Shown here: positions 27,651 through 36,841 of the stretch, piece by piece
Layout of the letters: each line of letters starts with the position of its first letter
Position numbering within the stretch: position 1 is the stretch's first letter
Assembly (NCBI RefSeq): GCF_002313155.2
Contig: NZ_NWFK02000001.1
Location: 1,054,001 to 1,118,000, forward strand
Direction of reading: 5' to 3'
From: Psychrobacter sp. FDAARGOS_221
GTDB lineage: Bacteria > Pseudomonadota > Gammaproteobacteria > Pseudomonadales > Moraxellaceae
Length of the DNA stretch: 64,000 nt
The notes under the pieces: model-generated
The model's input: the letters and a program-made list of their open reading frames with translations, nothing else
Databases searched by the model: none
What the model was told of the DNA's origin: nothing
Program-made: the position numbers and the translations under genes

Positions 27651-28877
27651 TTAGAATAAAACACGTACTCGGATGGTTTCTTTAATGTCTCTTAGCTTAT
27701 CTAATGCTTCTTGTGAGTTGCGGTTATCCACATCCATCACTAGGTAACCCACATCACCTTCTGTCATCAAGCTTTGCGCTAGAATGTTAATGCCAGATGA
27801 GGCAAATGAAGTGTTAATTTGTGACAATACGCCAGGCACGTTTTTGTGGATATGTAATAAACGATGCGAGCCTTCTTTAACAGGGATGCTAACTTCAGGG
27901 AAGTTAACTGAGGTTGTGGTATCGCCTGTATCTGAGTATTTAACAAACTTCTCAGCCACTTCTAGACCAATATTGGCCTGAGCTTCTTGAGTTGATCCAC
28001 CAATGTGTGGGGTCAAGATAACATTGTCGAACTTACGTAGTGGTGATTCAAACTCTTCGTCTGCAGATTTTGGCTCTTTCGGGAACACGTCCACTGCGGC
28101 GCCAAGTAGCTTGCCTGACTCAAGGACAGCTGCCAAATCATCAATCTCAACACAAGTACCACGTGCGGCGTTAATGAAATAGCTGCCATCTTTCATCTGA
28201 TCAAACTGCTCTTTTTTCATCATATAGCGGGTGCTTGGCAGGTCTGGCACATGCAATGTCACGATATCAGCTTGTTGTAGTAGCTCTTCTAAGCTGCCCA
28301 CTTGCACGGCGTTACCCAGTGGCAATTTAGTGACAACGTCATGGTAAATAACCTTCATGCCCAGACCTTCTGCCAGTACAGAAAGCTGTGAGCCGATAGA
28401 GCCATAACCGACGATACCCATCACTTTACCGCGAACCTCATGTGAGTTCTTAGCAGATTTACCCCAGCCGCCGCGATGGACCACTGCGTTTTTCTCAGGG
28501 ATACCACGATATAACATGATGGCTTCAGCCAATACCAACTCAGCAACAGAGCGGGTGTTTGAGTAAGGCGCATTAAATACAGGAATACCAAACTCCCGTG
28601 CCGCTTCTAAATCAACCTGGTTGGTACCAATACAAAAACAACCAATCGCGATTAGCTTCTCTGCATGCTCAAGGACCTCACGGGTCAATTGGGTGCGTGA
28701 ACGAATACCAATAAAGTGCGCATCTTTAATTTTTTCGACCAGCTCATCTGGATCTAATGCGTATGATAAATACTCAATATTGCTATAACCGGCTGCATTT
28801 AATACTTTTAGTGCGTTGTCATGCACACCTTCTAATAGTAAAAAACGTATTTTGTCTTTCTCAAGCGATAACGCCAT
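27651..28877 (-). CDS. serA: D-3-phosphoglycerate dehydrogenase
   Basis: SerA oxidises 3-phosphoglycerate to 3-phosphohydroxypyruvate, the first step of serine synthesis; enzymes of this type also reduce 2-oxoglutarate to D-2-hydroxyglutarate. From the ATG at 28877 (AAGGG upstream) it is 408 aa, like the E. coli enzyme (410); the frame extends 27 codons further but that part looks non-coding. The NAD-binding motif is VGYGSIGSQLS; catalytic residues lie in NAARGTCVEI, DVFPKEP and LTPHIGGST. A C-terminal ACT domain (about 335-408: HIHKNVPGVLSQINTSFA) suits feedback inhibition by serine. It is divergent from an FAD-linked hydroxyacid dehydrogenase. Confidence 0.95.
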   Translation of the reverse strand: MALSLEKDKIRFLLLEGVHDNALKVLNAAGYSNIEYLSYALDPDELVEKIKDAHFIGIRSRTQLTREVLEHAEKLIAIGCFCIGTNQVDLEAAREFGIPVFNAPYSNTRSVAELVLAEAIMLYRGIPEKNAVVHRGGWGKSAKNSHEVRGKVMGIVGYGSIGSQLSVLAEGLGMKVIYHDVVTKLPLGNAVQVGSLEELLQQADIVTLHVPDLPSTRYMMKKEQFDQMKDGSYFINAARGTCVEIDDLAAVLESGKLLGAAVDVFPKEPKSADEEFESPLRKFDNVILTPHIGGSTQEAQANIGLEVAEKFVKYSDTGDTTTSVNFPEVSIPVKEGSHRLLHIHKNVPGVLSQINTSFASSGINILAQSLMTEGDVGYLVMDVDNRNSQEALDKLRDIKETIRVRVLF

Positions 28878-29296
28878 ATCTTTGCCCTTATTAAAACCTA
28901 TTAATTTAATAAAATTACAAACCCATCTGTGCAGAGTGTTCTCTCCAACAGACATCATGATATAAGCTTCTATTGCACAAGCTTAAATTAACAGGCAATT
29001 TAACAATTTGCAACGCTGCATTATAGCCTGACAGGGCTACTAAAGCGGCTATATGCGACCCCGTAAAGCATTAAACCACCTGATTATCAGATATGTCATA
29101 ATACGACTATCTGATGATAAATTAAATAGCTATGGCACAATAAATTGTGAATAAGCGCCTGCTAATTATGACTATCACGCTAAATTATGGCTATAATAGA
29201 TAATCGGTTACCCCATTTAATATCAATTTATTATTTGTTAAGTATTTATCTTATTATCATTTTTATTGCCCATTTACAATATTCTAAGAGCCTCTT
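28878..29296. promoter_or_regulatory. Shared divergent regulatory interval, serA / FAD dehydrogenase
   Basis: It contains an imperfect inverted repeat: TTATCAGATA (29084-29093) opposite TATCTGATGATAA (29108-29120), one inserted base, spaced by 14 bases. A TATAAT box occurs near 29192. The palindrome is a candidate operator for one or both genes. No gene was seen here. Confidence 0.45.
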
Positions 29297-30808
29297 ATGA
29301 CAGCATCTCATCAAGCATCTAATAAAGCCCCCGCCCATGAACAAGCTCATGGTGCACATCAAGCGGATATTGATACCCCAAAGCTACAGCAAGCCCCTAC
29401 CGACCCTGCTGCATTAAACGCACTGTTAAAAGCGTTGAGTGATCAGCATGGCTTTGATGATAGCCAAGTTAAAACCGATGAGGACAGCTTACAACATTGG
29501 GGTAAAGACTGGACCAAGCACTTTGCACCGGCGCCGTCTGCCATTGTGTTCCCTAAATCTACCGAGCAAGTTCAAGCGGTGGTGAAACTGGCCAATGAGC
29601 ACAACATAGTGGTCACCCCAAGTGGCGGACGCACTGGACTGTCTGCTGGCGCGGTCGCCAGTAACGGTGAAATCGTGGTAAGTCTGGATAAAATGAATAA
29701 AATCGGTGATTTCTTCCCTGCTGACAGAATGGTTGAGATTGAAGCGGGAGTTATTACCGAGCAGCTACAACAGTTTGCCGAAGACAAAGGCTTGTATTAT
29801 CCGGTCGACTTTGCTTCAGCTGGCTCCAGTCAAATTGGCGGTAACATAGGCACCAACGCTGGCGGTATCAAAGTGATTCGCTACGGCATGACCCGTAATT
29901 GGATTTTAGGCCTAACGGTTGTCACTGGTAAAGGCGATATCCTTGAGCTAAACCGTGGCATGATTAAGAATGCCACTGGTTATGATTTACGCCAGCTGTT
30001 TATCGGTGCGGAAGGTACACTGGGTATCGTCACCAAGGCTCAAATCAAGCTAGACCGCGCGCCGCAAGATTTGACGGTGATGGTATTTGGCATGGATGAG
30101 TTTGATCACGTGATGAATGTGCTATCAGCATTTCAATCACAGTTAGACCTGACAGCCTTTGAATTCTTTGATGAGGTCGCCATCGAAAAATTGATGGCCA
30201 CTGGTCATGTACAAGAGCCTTTCGAAGCACGCACCAAATACTACACGCTACTTGAGTTTGAAGCGCCTTATGAGCCGATTATGGATAAAGCGATGGCTAT
30301 GTTTGAGCAGTGTATGGAAAATGGTTGGATTGTCGATGGCGTCATGAGCCAGAACTTAGCGCAAGCTGCTGAACTATGGAAGTTGCGTGAATACATCTCA
30401 GAAACCATCTCAGTGTTCACACCCTACAAAAACGACGTGTCGGTGCTGATCAGCTATGTGCCTGAGTTTATCAAAGACATTGAAGAGGTCGTTAATAGCA
30501 ACTACCCTGACTTTGAAATCTGCTGGTTTGGTCACATTGGTGATGGTAACTTGCACTTAAATATTCTCAAGCCTGAAAACCTGAGCAAAGATGAGTTCTT
30601 TAAGAAGTGTCAAAGCGTCAATGATTTGGTGTTCCAAACCGTACAAAAATACGGCGGCTCAGTATCCGCTGAACATGGTGTGGGTATGACTAAAAAGCCT
30701 TATTTAAATTACACCCGTCCTGATGTTGAGATTGAGTATCTAAAAGCACTAAAACAGGTATTTGATCCTAATGGCATCATGAACCGTGGCAAAATCTTTG
30801 ATATTTAA
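29297..30808 (+). CDS. FAD-binding oxidase, D-2-hydroxyglutarate dehydrogenase-like
   Basis: A 503-aa VAO/PCMH-family flavoprotein with the C-terminal FAD-oxidase domain of the D-lactate / glycolate / D-2-hydroxyglutarate dehydrogenases. The FAD-binding block reads VVTPSGGRTGLSAGAVA, then AGVITEQLQ and GGNIGTNAGGIKVIRYGMTRNWILGL. Metal and substrate residues near the end are WFGHIGDGNLHLN and SAEHGVGMTKK. An unusual Ala/His-rich N-terminal tail of about 30 residues precedes the fold. The divergent serA gene points to D-2-hydroxyglutarate, the side product of SerA, as the substrate; D-lactate is the main alternative. AAGAG lies upstream of the ATG. Confidence 0.85.
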   Translation: MTASHQASNKAPAHEQAHGAHQADIDTPKLQQAPTDPAALNALLKALSDQHGFDDSQVKTDEDSLQHWGKDWTKHFAPAPSAIVFPKSTEQVQAVVKLANEHNIVVTPSGGRTGLSAGAVASNGEIVVSLDKMNKIGDFFPADRMVEIEAGVITEQLQQFAEDKGLYYPVDFASAGSSQIGGNIGTNAGGIKVIRYGMTRNWILGLTVVTGKGDILELNRGMIKNATGYDLRQLFIGAEGTLGIVTKAQIKLDRAPQDLTVMVFGMDEFDHVMNVLSAFQSQLDLTAFEFFDEVAIEKLMATGHVQEPFEARTKYYTLLEFEAPYEPIMDKAMAMFEQCMENGWIVDGVMSQNLAQAAELWKLREYISETISVFTPYKNDVSVLISYVPEFIKDIEEVVNSNYPDFEICWFGHIGDGNLHLNILKPENLSKDEFFKKCQSVNDLVFQTVQKYGGSVSAEHGVGMTKKPYLNYTRPDVEIEYLKALKQVFDPNGIMNRGKIFDI

Positions 30809-30855
30809 TTTGTTATTCAGAACGATGATTTGTCGATAATCTATAAGTCATAATC

Positions 30856-30891
30856 TAAAAAAGCAGGATCAATAATGATTCTGCTTTTTTT
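30856..30891. terminator. Intrinsic terminator between the FAD dehydrogenase and BLUF genes
   Basis: AAAAAGCAG and ATCA pair with TGAT and CTGCTTTTTTT (one bulged G), around a four-base loop. Confidence 0.8.
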
Positions 30892-31007
30892 AATGTATGG
30901 GTTAAACCTAAATACTTTAACGGTTAACCAGCGGGATTTAAAACGCTTAAATCAAATCAAAGCCTAAACCAGATCAACCTAATCTGCACTCACGATATTC
31001 GCACTTA

Positions 31008-31652
31008 CTATGAGTGAAAAAACATCTTATACAAAATATAAATCGCTATTATCGTAAAAATACTCAGTACGCCTTGAATAAAGATAAAGGCCTGATGTGG
31101 TCCCATAATATGTCTCATTAGATGTCCCATTGCATTTAAATGAATACCGGAAGTTTTGACGTGGGCGGGCGTGGATAACTTCTGAATGGCTATTAAAAAC
31201 TGCTCAGTGTAAGCAATACTCCACTCATAAGGTCGAAATGGTAAAAATTCTGCCAAGCTACTCGCTTGCTTTTTTGTTTCTGGTGACCACAGCCAACGCT
31301 CCAAAAATAGCATGCGCACACCCCAATTAATAAACTGGCGCAGCTTAATCGGTTTAATTAACAGTATTTTTATATTTTTGTGGCGTTCATCATCAAACAG
31401 GTTTTGTAGTACCGGCAGCAAGATGCGCTTTTCACCCTCCAAACACTGTAAAAAGCAGCCATTGCCATAACACAAAGTACCTGTAATACCGTGCTGTTTA
31501 TTATAATCACGCGCATCAGACTGAATGGTTTTAAACACTTTGGGCTGAAAGCGATTTTTTAAGCTCAAACTACTGACGTACACCATACGAATCAGTGCAT
31601 CATCTTCAATTTGTTTTAGTCTGTTGGCGGTCTCTTGTTCGTATAAGGGCAT
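31008..31652 (-). CDS. BLUF-domain blue-light sensor with C-terminal membrane anchor
   Basis: A 214-aa protein. Residues 20-115 form a BLUF flavin domain: the key Tyr at 25 (RMVYVSSLS), Asn at 51 in DYNKQHGITG, Gln at 69 in FLQCLEG, and a Trp in NWGVRML near the end of the domain. These are the residues whose hydrogen bonds to FAD change on blue light. No GGDEF, EAL or cyclase output domain follows; instead a helical linker leads to one strongly hydrophobic helix at about 187-211 (FIFIQGVLSIFTIIAIYILY). It is therefore a short BLUF protein with a predicted membrane tail. Most short BLUF proteins act by protein-protein contact. It is a single gene. Confidence 0.85.
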   Translation of the reverse strand: MPLYEQETANRLKQIEDDALIRMVYVSSLSLKNRFQPKVFKTIQSDARDYNKQHGITGTLCYGNGCFLQCLEGEKRILLPVLQNLFDDERHKNIKILLIKPIKLRQFINWGVRMLFLERWLWSPETKKQASSLAEFLPFRPYEWSIAYTEQFLIAIQKLSTPAHVKTSGIHLNAMGHLMRHIMGPHQAFIFIQGVLSIFTIIAIYILYKMFFHS

Positions 31653-32519
31653 AAAAACATCCTTTTATGACGTACTCACCTATGCCAATTTTTTATTTTT
31701 TCAATATTTTTTATTTTAATTTTGTTTTCAAATTTAAGTTTTATTCTCAACGTTAAATCTGACTTTCGCTTTAAGCCTGCCATCGAGGTCCCACAAACAG
31801 ACCATCACTTCTAAAATAGAAAAATACAACCAAGACTTAAAATTCGAAAAGTATAAAATGAGAAAAAATGCAAGTAAGGCATACATTACTCATAGCAAAG
31901 TATACAATAATTTACGATAGTTATATAGTATTTATACAAAAATAGAGCTTTACATTGTAAACATAGCTTTATATCAATGAATCTCAACTTCACTTATTAC
32001 CATCAAGCAACAAAATAATTAAATAGAAAATTAATAGTTATAAAGCCTTTCGATAAACGACCTTAAACCACAACGTTACAATTCTTCATTTTATTCAATT
32101 GCCATACCTTCTATAATATATGGCCTAGTATCAATAGATAGACTGATTAGCTTCCATAGGTACCTTAGGTTAATAAGTAGATTAAGACAGACGACCGCTA
32201 ATACGTACCATTAATCATGCGAACTAAGTAAATCACCGCGAAGCAACAGCAGCTAATCCCTTCGACTCTGACCATTTAGACAGCTAACCACAACTGATTT
32301 TCAAATAATCCGAAACTAAATTATCTTTACATCTGATTTTCATTTATAGGTATAAACATTTTAGGTTGGATACCCTAAAGCTGCGCCATTGGTTACCAGT
32401 AATATCGATTATCTATTAAATAATTTGTTAGGTAACATTAGCTATTATTAAGTAGCATTAACTAAAATTGATACTTACAACACATTTCATTTTCTTTTAT
32501 CCGTTCTACGAGTAATCCC
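31653..32519. other. Long gene-free AT-rich interval (867 bp)
   Basis: It lies between the BLUF gene and the GNAT-nitrilase gene, whose starts face away from each other. No coding frame, RNA gene or repeat was recognised. It presumably contains both promoters; it is unusually long for this gene-dense window. Confidence 0.5.
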
Positions 32520-34157
32520 ATGACAACCAAAACCGAAGACTTTCATCTAAAAATTGCCGAAATTAAGAAAAAAGACTATCCACAATTAAAGACATTAATG
32601 GATAAAGTGTATGCTGATTTAGGCGGATCTTGGTCAAAAACCACTATCTATGCTTTGATTGAATCTTTTCCAGAAGGTCAAATTGCTTTATTCGATCATG
32701 ATAAGTTAATCGGTATGGTTCTAACCATGCGCGTTAATTATCAGCGTTTCTCAAACCCGCATACCTATGATGATCTGTTAGGCCAACGTGAAATCATCAA
32801 AGACGATCCAAAAGGTGATGCTTTTTATGGTATTGACGCGCTTATTGACCCTGACTACCGTGGTTACCGCTTAGGTAGACGTTTATATGATGCACGCAAA
32901 GAACTGTGCCGTCAGATGAACTTCCGTGCTATTTTAGCCGGTGGTCGTATTCCTAAATACCACAACTATCAAGACTTAACACCGGGTGAATATATCGATG
33001 CGGTAGAAGCGCGTGAGATTTATGACCCTATCTTGTCGTTCCAGTTGTCTAACGGCTTTATCGTTAAGCGTATTTTGACCGGCTACCTACCTGACGATAA
33101 GCAATCAAAAGGCTTTGCAACGCTACTTGAGTGGGCAAACATTTATTATGAGCCTCAAGATTACAAGCCTAATACCCGTAAGACTGACGTGCGTATCGGT
33201 GGTATTCAGTGGCAGATGCGTGAAGTTGAATCACCCGAAGAGCTGTTACAGCAAGTAGAGTTCTTCGTCGATATTATGGCGGACTACAATGCCGACTTTG
33301 CGTGCTTACCAGAGTTCTTTAACGCGCCGCTTATGGGCTTGTGTGAATCGACCGACCAAAACGTTGCTATTCGCTTCTTAGCGGATTACACCGAATGGTT
33401 TAAAAATGAAATCTCAAACCTGGCGGTTAGTTACAACGTAAACGTGATTACTGGTTCAATGCCTTTATTCGATGAAAACGAAGAGATTCTGTATAACGTC
33501 AGCTACTTATGTCGCCGTGATGGTACGGTTGAAGAGCAGCGTAAAATTCACATCACCCCTCATGAGCGCAGTGCTTGGGTGATTGAAGGCGGTAATAAAG
33601 TACAGGTATTTGACACAGATGCTGGCCGTATCGGTATCTTAATTTGCTATGATGTTGAGTTCCCAGAGTTGGCTCGTCTGCTTGCGTTAGATGACATGGA
33701 TATCTTGTTCGTACCATTCTGGACAGACACCAAAAACGGTTACTTGCGTGTGCGCCACTGTGCTCAAGCACGTGCGATTGAGAATGAATGCTATGTGATG
33801 ATTTGTGGCTCGGTTGGTAACTTGCCTCAAGTTGAGAGCTTGGATATTCAGTACGCTCAGTCATCTGTATTCTCGCCATCAGATTTTGCATTCCCACATG
33901 ATGCGATTATGGCAGAGACCACACCGAACACTGAAATGGTGTTCTTCTCTGATGTTAACTTAGACAAGCTGATTCATGTACGTAACGAAGGTTCAGTGAA
34001 TAACCTAAAAGACCGCCGTGAAGATATTTTCACTTTAAAGTGGAAGAAAAAGGCTAAAAAGTCAGTTGAAGAAAGCTCCAAACAAGAGCTCAAGGACAAC
34101 TCTCACAGCGTGCGAGATGGCGTACCATTACATAATCGAGCGACAAAACCTATGTAA
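32520..34157 (+). CDS. GNAT acetyltransferase / carbon-nitrogen hydrolase fusion (YhcX-like)
   Basis: A 545-aa two-domain protein. The N-terminal part (about 8-200) is a GNAT fold with the acetyl-CoA loop DPDYRGYRLGRRLYDARKELC. The C-terminal part (about 225-500) is a nitrilase-superfamily amidohydrolase with the catalytic triad Glu 265 (CLPEFF), Lys 342 (EQRKIHITP) and Cys 376 (LICYDVEFPE). The same order occurs in B. subtilis YhcX and relatives; their substrate is not settled. A polar Lys/Ser/Glu tail of about 35 residues closes the protein. No good Shine-Dalgarno sequence is evident. It stands alone, with long flanking spacers. Confidence 0.9.
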   Translation: MTTKTEDFHLKIAEIKKKDYPQLKTLMDKVYADLGGSWSKTTIYALIESFPEGQIALFDHDKLIGMVLTMRVNYQRFSNPHTYDDLLGQREIIKDDPKGDAFYGIDALIDPDYRGYRLGRRLYDARKELCRQMNFRAILAGGRIPKYHNYQDLTPGEYIDAVEAREIYDPILSFQLSNGFIVKRILTGYLPDDKQSKGFATLLEWANIYYEPQDYKPNTRKTDVRIGGIQWQMREVESPEELLQQVEFFVDIMADYNADFACLPEFFNAPLMGLCESTDQNVAIRFLADYTEWFKNEISNLAVSYNVNVITGSMPLFDENEEILYNVSYLCRRDGTVEEQRKIHITPHERSAWVIEGGNKVQVFDTDAGRIGILICYDVEFPELARLLALDDMDILFVPFWTDTKNGYLRVRHCAQARAIENECYVMICGSVGNLPQVESLDIQYAQSSVFSPSDFAFPHDAIMAETTPNTEMVFFSDVNLDKLIHVRNEGSVNNLKDRREDIFTLKWKKKAKKSVEESSKQELKDNSHSVRDGVPLHNRATKPM

Positions 34158-34328
34158 CCAAGCCTATGTAATGGATGAGCGATTGAGCATAATATTGTTT
34201 GATCAAAGCCATGTTCCAATTAAGCACTCGATTTAAATATTATCAAAGCACATTTTTTTGAAAAAACATTTATTTGGCGTTTGGGCTATAATCCAAGCGC
34301 CATTTTTTTATTCAGTAGTGGAAATACT

Positions 34329-34916
34329 ATGTCTCAGCACGACCCTAAACATGACCCATCATTAGATAGCTCAACGAATACCAAGCCTATAACCCAATCT
34401 CCAAAGTCAGATAGACCAAAGTGGTTAGGCTGGGTGTGGTCAACCTTTAAGTATCTGGCTCTATTTCTAGTCATTTATACCGCAATTAATTGGTGGCGAC
34501 AGCCGGTCATGCCAGCTGATCCACAGCTGCAATTAACCGATTATCAAGGGCAAATGGTCGATCTTGAGCAGTTAAGCCATGACTCCCCTGTCCTGGTGTA
34601 TTTTTGGGGTACCTGGTGTGGTGTCTGTAAAGTGACTTCGCCAACTATCAATGCCTTGGCTGAAGACAGCGACTATCCCATTGTGACTATTGCCATTCAA
34701 TCTGGCGATGAGCAAACCCTTCAGCAATATATGACCCAACACGATTATCACTTTACAACCATCAATGATCCCAATGGTGACATATTCCAACAGTGGCAAG
34801 GACAAGTGACGCCCTCTTTTGTAATTCTAAAAGACGGTGAAATGACCCAAGGATTAACTGGAATCCAACCAAAATGGTCACTAAAGTTAAGACTCTGGCT
34901 TTCTGCGTTGGGCTAA
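34329..34916 (+). CDS. Membrane-anchored thioredoxin-like disulfide oxidoreductase (TlpA/ScsD type)
   Basis: A 195-aa protein with a polar cytoplasmic start (about 1-35), one membrane helix (about 36-56: STFKYLALFLVIYTAINWW) and a periplasmic thioredoxin fold. The redox motif is WCGVC in FWGTWCGVCKV, followed by the cis-Pro loop GQVTPSFVILKDGE. The sequence resembles ScsD and TlpA-like thiol-disulfide proteins, which reduce or protect periplasmic thiols. The frame is open to a TTG 16 codons upstream, but the ATG at 34329 gives a sensible N-in anchor. No ccm or dsb gene is adjacent, so its partner is unknown. Confidence 0.85.
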   Translation: MSQHDPKHDPSLDSSTNTKPITQSPKSDRPKWLGWVWSTFKYLALFLVIYTAINWWRQPVMPADPQLQLTDYQGQMVDLEQLSHDSPVLVYFWGTWCGVCKVTSPTINALAEDSDYPIVTIAIQSGDEQTLQQYMTQHDYHFTTINDPNGDIFQQWQGQVTPSFVILKDGEMTQGLTGIQPKWSLKLRLWLSALG

Positions 34917-35280
34917 TCCACTGCCTTTAACCATCTACTACCAACTACCAACCCAACTTATCTAATCAAACGCTTTTTTATAACATAGCTTATGGCTTTG
35001 CTGTTATTCGCATTTTGCTAAACCGTTAGGACGCTATTGTTGGGTACTGTGATTTACCATTATCTTTAACACAACTCTATCACCTATAATTTTGGCCGCC
35101 TTTGGTCAAAATTTGTATTACCAATACTCTATATTTAATGGCTATTTGTTCTATAATAGGCCTGCAAATTTGTCATACATTCTGTTAACAACCATACATA
35201 CTTGTGTAATAGTTGAGACTAGCGACAACTCAAGATATACCCCTCTTTTTCATTTTCTACCGATACATTAAGGACGGTCT
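34917..35280 (+). promoter_or_regulatory. Gene-free interval upstream of the NCS2 permease gene
   Basis: A TATAAT box at 35152-35157 is the likely -10 of the permease promoter; no convincing -35 precedes it. No purine riboswitch or other structured leader was recognised. Confidence 0.4.
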
Positions 35281-36666
35281 ATGGATCCTCGCCCGACGGA
35301 TAACACCACGCCCAGCGACGCTGCCCCTTTATATGAATATAACCCAGACTTTAGCAATGGCAAATGGTTCCCAAACTGGCGACCTTTTACCGGTGACTTA
35401 GACCAAAACCCAGTTGCCATTAATGAGTACTTACCACCTGCCAAAAGCTTAATGCTGGGTATTCAGCACACATTTGCCATGTTTGGCGCCACAGTACTTG
35501 CACCATTATTAATGGGCTTTGATGCCAACTTGGCCATCTTAATGTCCGGTATCTGTACCATTTTATTCTTTATCATGACTGGCGGCCGTATGCCCAGTTA
35601 TTTGGGCTCAAGCTTTGCCTTTATTGGCCCAGTGATTGCTGCTACTGCCTACGCTGGCAGTGGCCCTAATACCAATCTTAATGTCGCCTTAGGCGCTATC
35701 ATGACTTGCGGCATAATCTATGCTTTGATTGGACTGCTGGTGATGAAGGTGGGTACTGATTGGATTGAGAAGCTGATGCCGCCAATTGTCACGGGTGCCA
35801 TCGTGATGATTATCGGTCTTAACTTAGCCCCGGTTACGGTACAAGGGGTTTCGGCCAATCAATTCGATGCATGGATGGCAACTTTGACCGTGGTGCTCAT
35901 CAGTAGCGTGGCCATTTTTACCCGTGGTATGCTGCGCCGTTTGCTATTGCTGGTCGGTCTGATATTGTCTTATATCATTTATTATTTGGTGACCAATGTG
36001 CTTGGATTTGGCACACCGATTGATTTTAGCGGCGTACAACAAGCCGCTTGGTTTGGTCTACCTAGCTTTCACAACCCTGAATTTAGCATGGACGCCATTG
36101 TCCTAATTGCACCGATTGCTTTTATCTTGGTTGCGGAAAACTTAGGCCACTTTAAAGCGGTTGAAGGCATGACTAAATCGCACGTGACCCCTTATATCGG
36201 GCGCGGCTTTTTTGCAGACGGTCTGGCCACTACCTTTTCATCTGCCTTTGGCGGTACTGGTGTCACCACTTATGCTGAGAACATTGGCGTGATGGCAGTG
36301 ACCAAAGTGTATAGCACTACCATCTTTGTGGTTGCTGGTTTGGTCGCTGTATTCTTAGGTTTATCACCAAAATTTGGTGCCATTATCCAAAGCATTCCTC
36401 CAGCCCTACTTGGTGGTGCTTCTATCGTGGTGTTTGGTTTGATTGCCATTGCTGGGGTTAAAATCTGGATCGATAACAAGATTGATTTTAGTAAAAACAG
36501 CAATCTAATCATCGCTGCTGTGACCGTTATTATGGGCGCGGGTAACTTTAGTCTACATTTGGGTGGTTTTGACTTAGGTGGTATCGGTACCGCTACCTTA
36601 GCAGCCATTGTATTAAATGCTTTATTTAACCGTGAGATCTCAAATACACGCCAAGTAAAGAGCTAA
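35281..36666 (+). CDS. NCS2-family uracil/xanthine permease
   Basis: A 461-aa inner-membrane nucleobase:proton symporter of the NCS2 (UraA/RutG) family with about 14 hydrophobic segments. Signature blocks are GIQHTFAMFGATVLAPLLMG, TGGRMPSYLGSSFAFIGP, LIAENLGHFKA-like (here LVAENLGHFKAV, with the substrate-contacting Glu) and TTYAENIGVMA, which carries the second conserved Glu in helix 10 of UraA. The AEN-GH and YAENIG pattern favours uracil, but xanthine or other bases are possible. AAGGAC lies upstream of the ATG. There is an N-terminal hydrophilic extension of about 50 residues. It is a single gene ending at a strong terminator. Confidence 0.88.
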   Translation: MDPRPTDNTTPSDAAPLYEYNPDFSNGKWFPNWRPFTGDLDQNPVAINEYLPPAKSLMLGIQHTFAMFGATVLAPLLMGFDANLAILMSGICTILFFIMTGGRMPSYLGSSFAFIGPVIAATAYAGSGPNTNLNVALGAIMTCGIIYALIGLLVMKVGTDWIEKLMPPIVTGAIVMIIGLNLAPVTVQGVSANQFDAWMATLTVVLISSVAIFTRGMLRRLLLLVGLILSYIIYYLVTNVLGFGTPIDFSGVQQAAWFGLPSFHNPEFSMDAIVLIAPIAFILVAENLGHFKAVEGMTKSHVTPYIGRGFFADGLATTFSSAFGGTGVTTYAENIGVMAVTKVYSTTIFVVAGLVAVFLGLSPKFGAIIQSIPPALLGGASIVVFGLIAIAGVKIWIDNKIDFSKNSNLIIAAVTVIMGAGNFSLHLGGFDLGGIGTATLAAIVLNALFNREISNTRQVKS

Positions 36667-36745
36667 TAAACTAGCGTTAGCAAATTAAGCCCATGTCACA
36701 AAGTGCTTAACTTGCTTAACCTAAAATAAACCTACTGTATCCATT

Positions 36746-36782
36746 AAAAAAGCCCATTACGTGAATAACGAATGGGCTTTTT
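36746..36782. terminator. Bidirectional intrinsic terminator
   Basis: AAAAAGCCCATT pairs with AATGGGCTTTTT around a 13-base loop. It lies between the permease gene and the convergent EamA gene. Confidence 0.88.
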
Positions 36783-36841
36783 AGTGGGTAGTGTTTTTAG
36801 AAGCTAGTCTAAGGTCTATCTTTTGCTTAACGGCGTCTTAC

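Noticed and set aside
34917..35280. Purine riboswitch before the nucleobase permease
   Set aside because: No conserved purine-aptamer core or three-way junction could be seen by eye.
35213..35401. 62-codon plus-strand frame overlapping the start of the NCS2 permease gene
   Set aside because: Overlaps the permease coding region in another frame and has no ribosome binding site.
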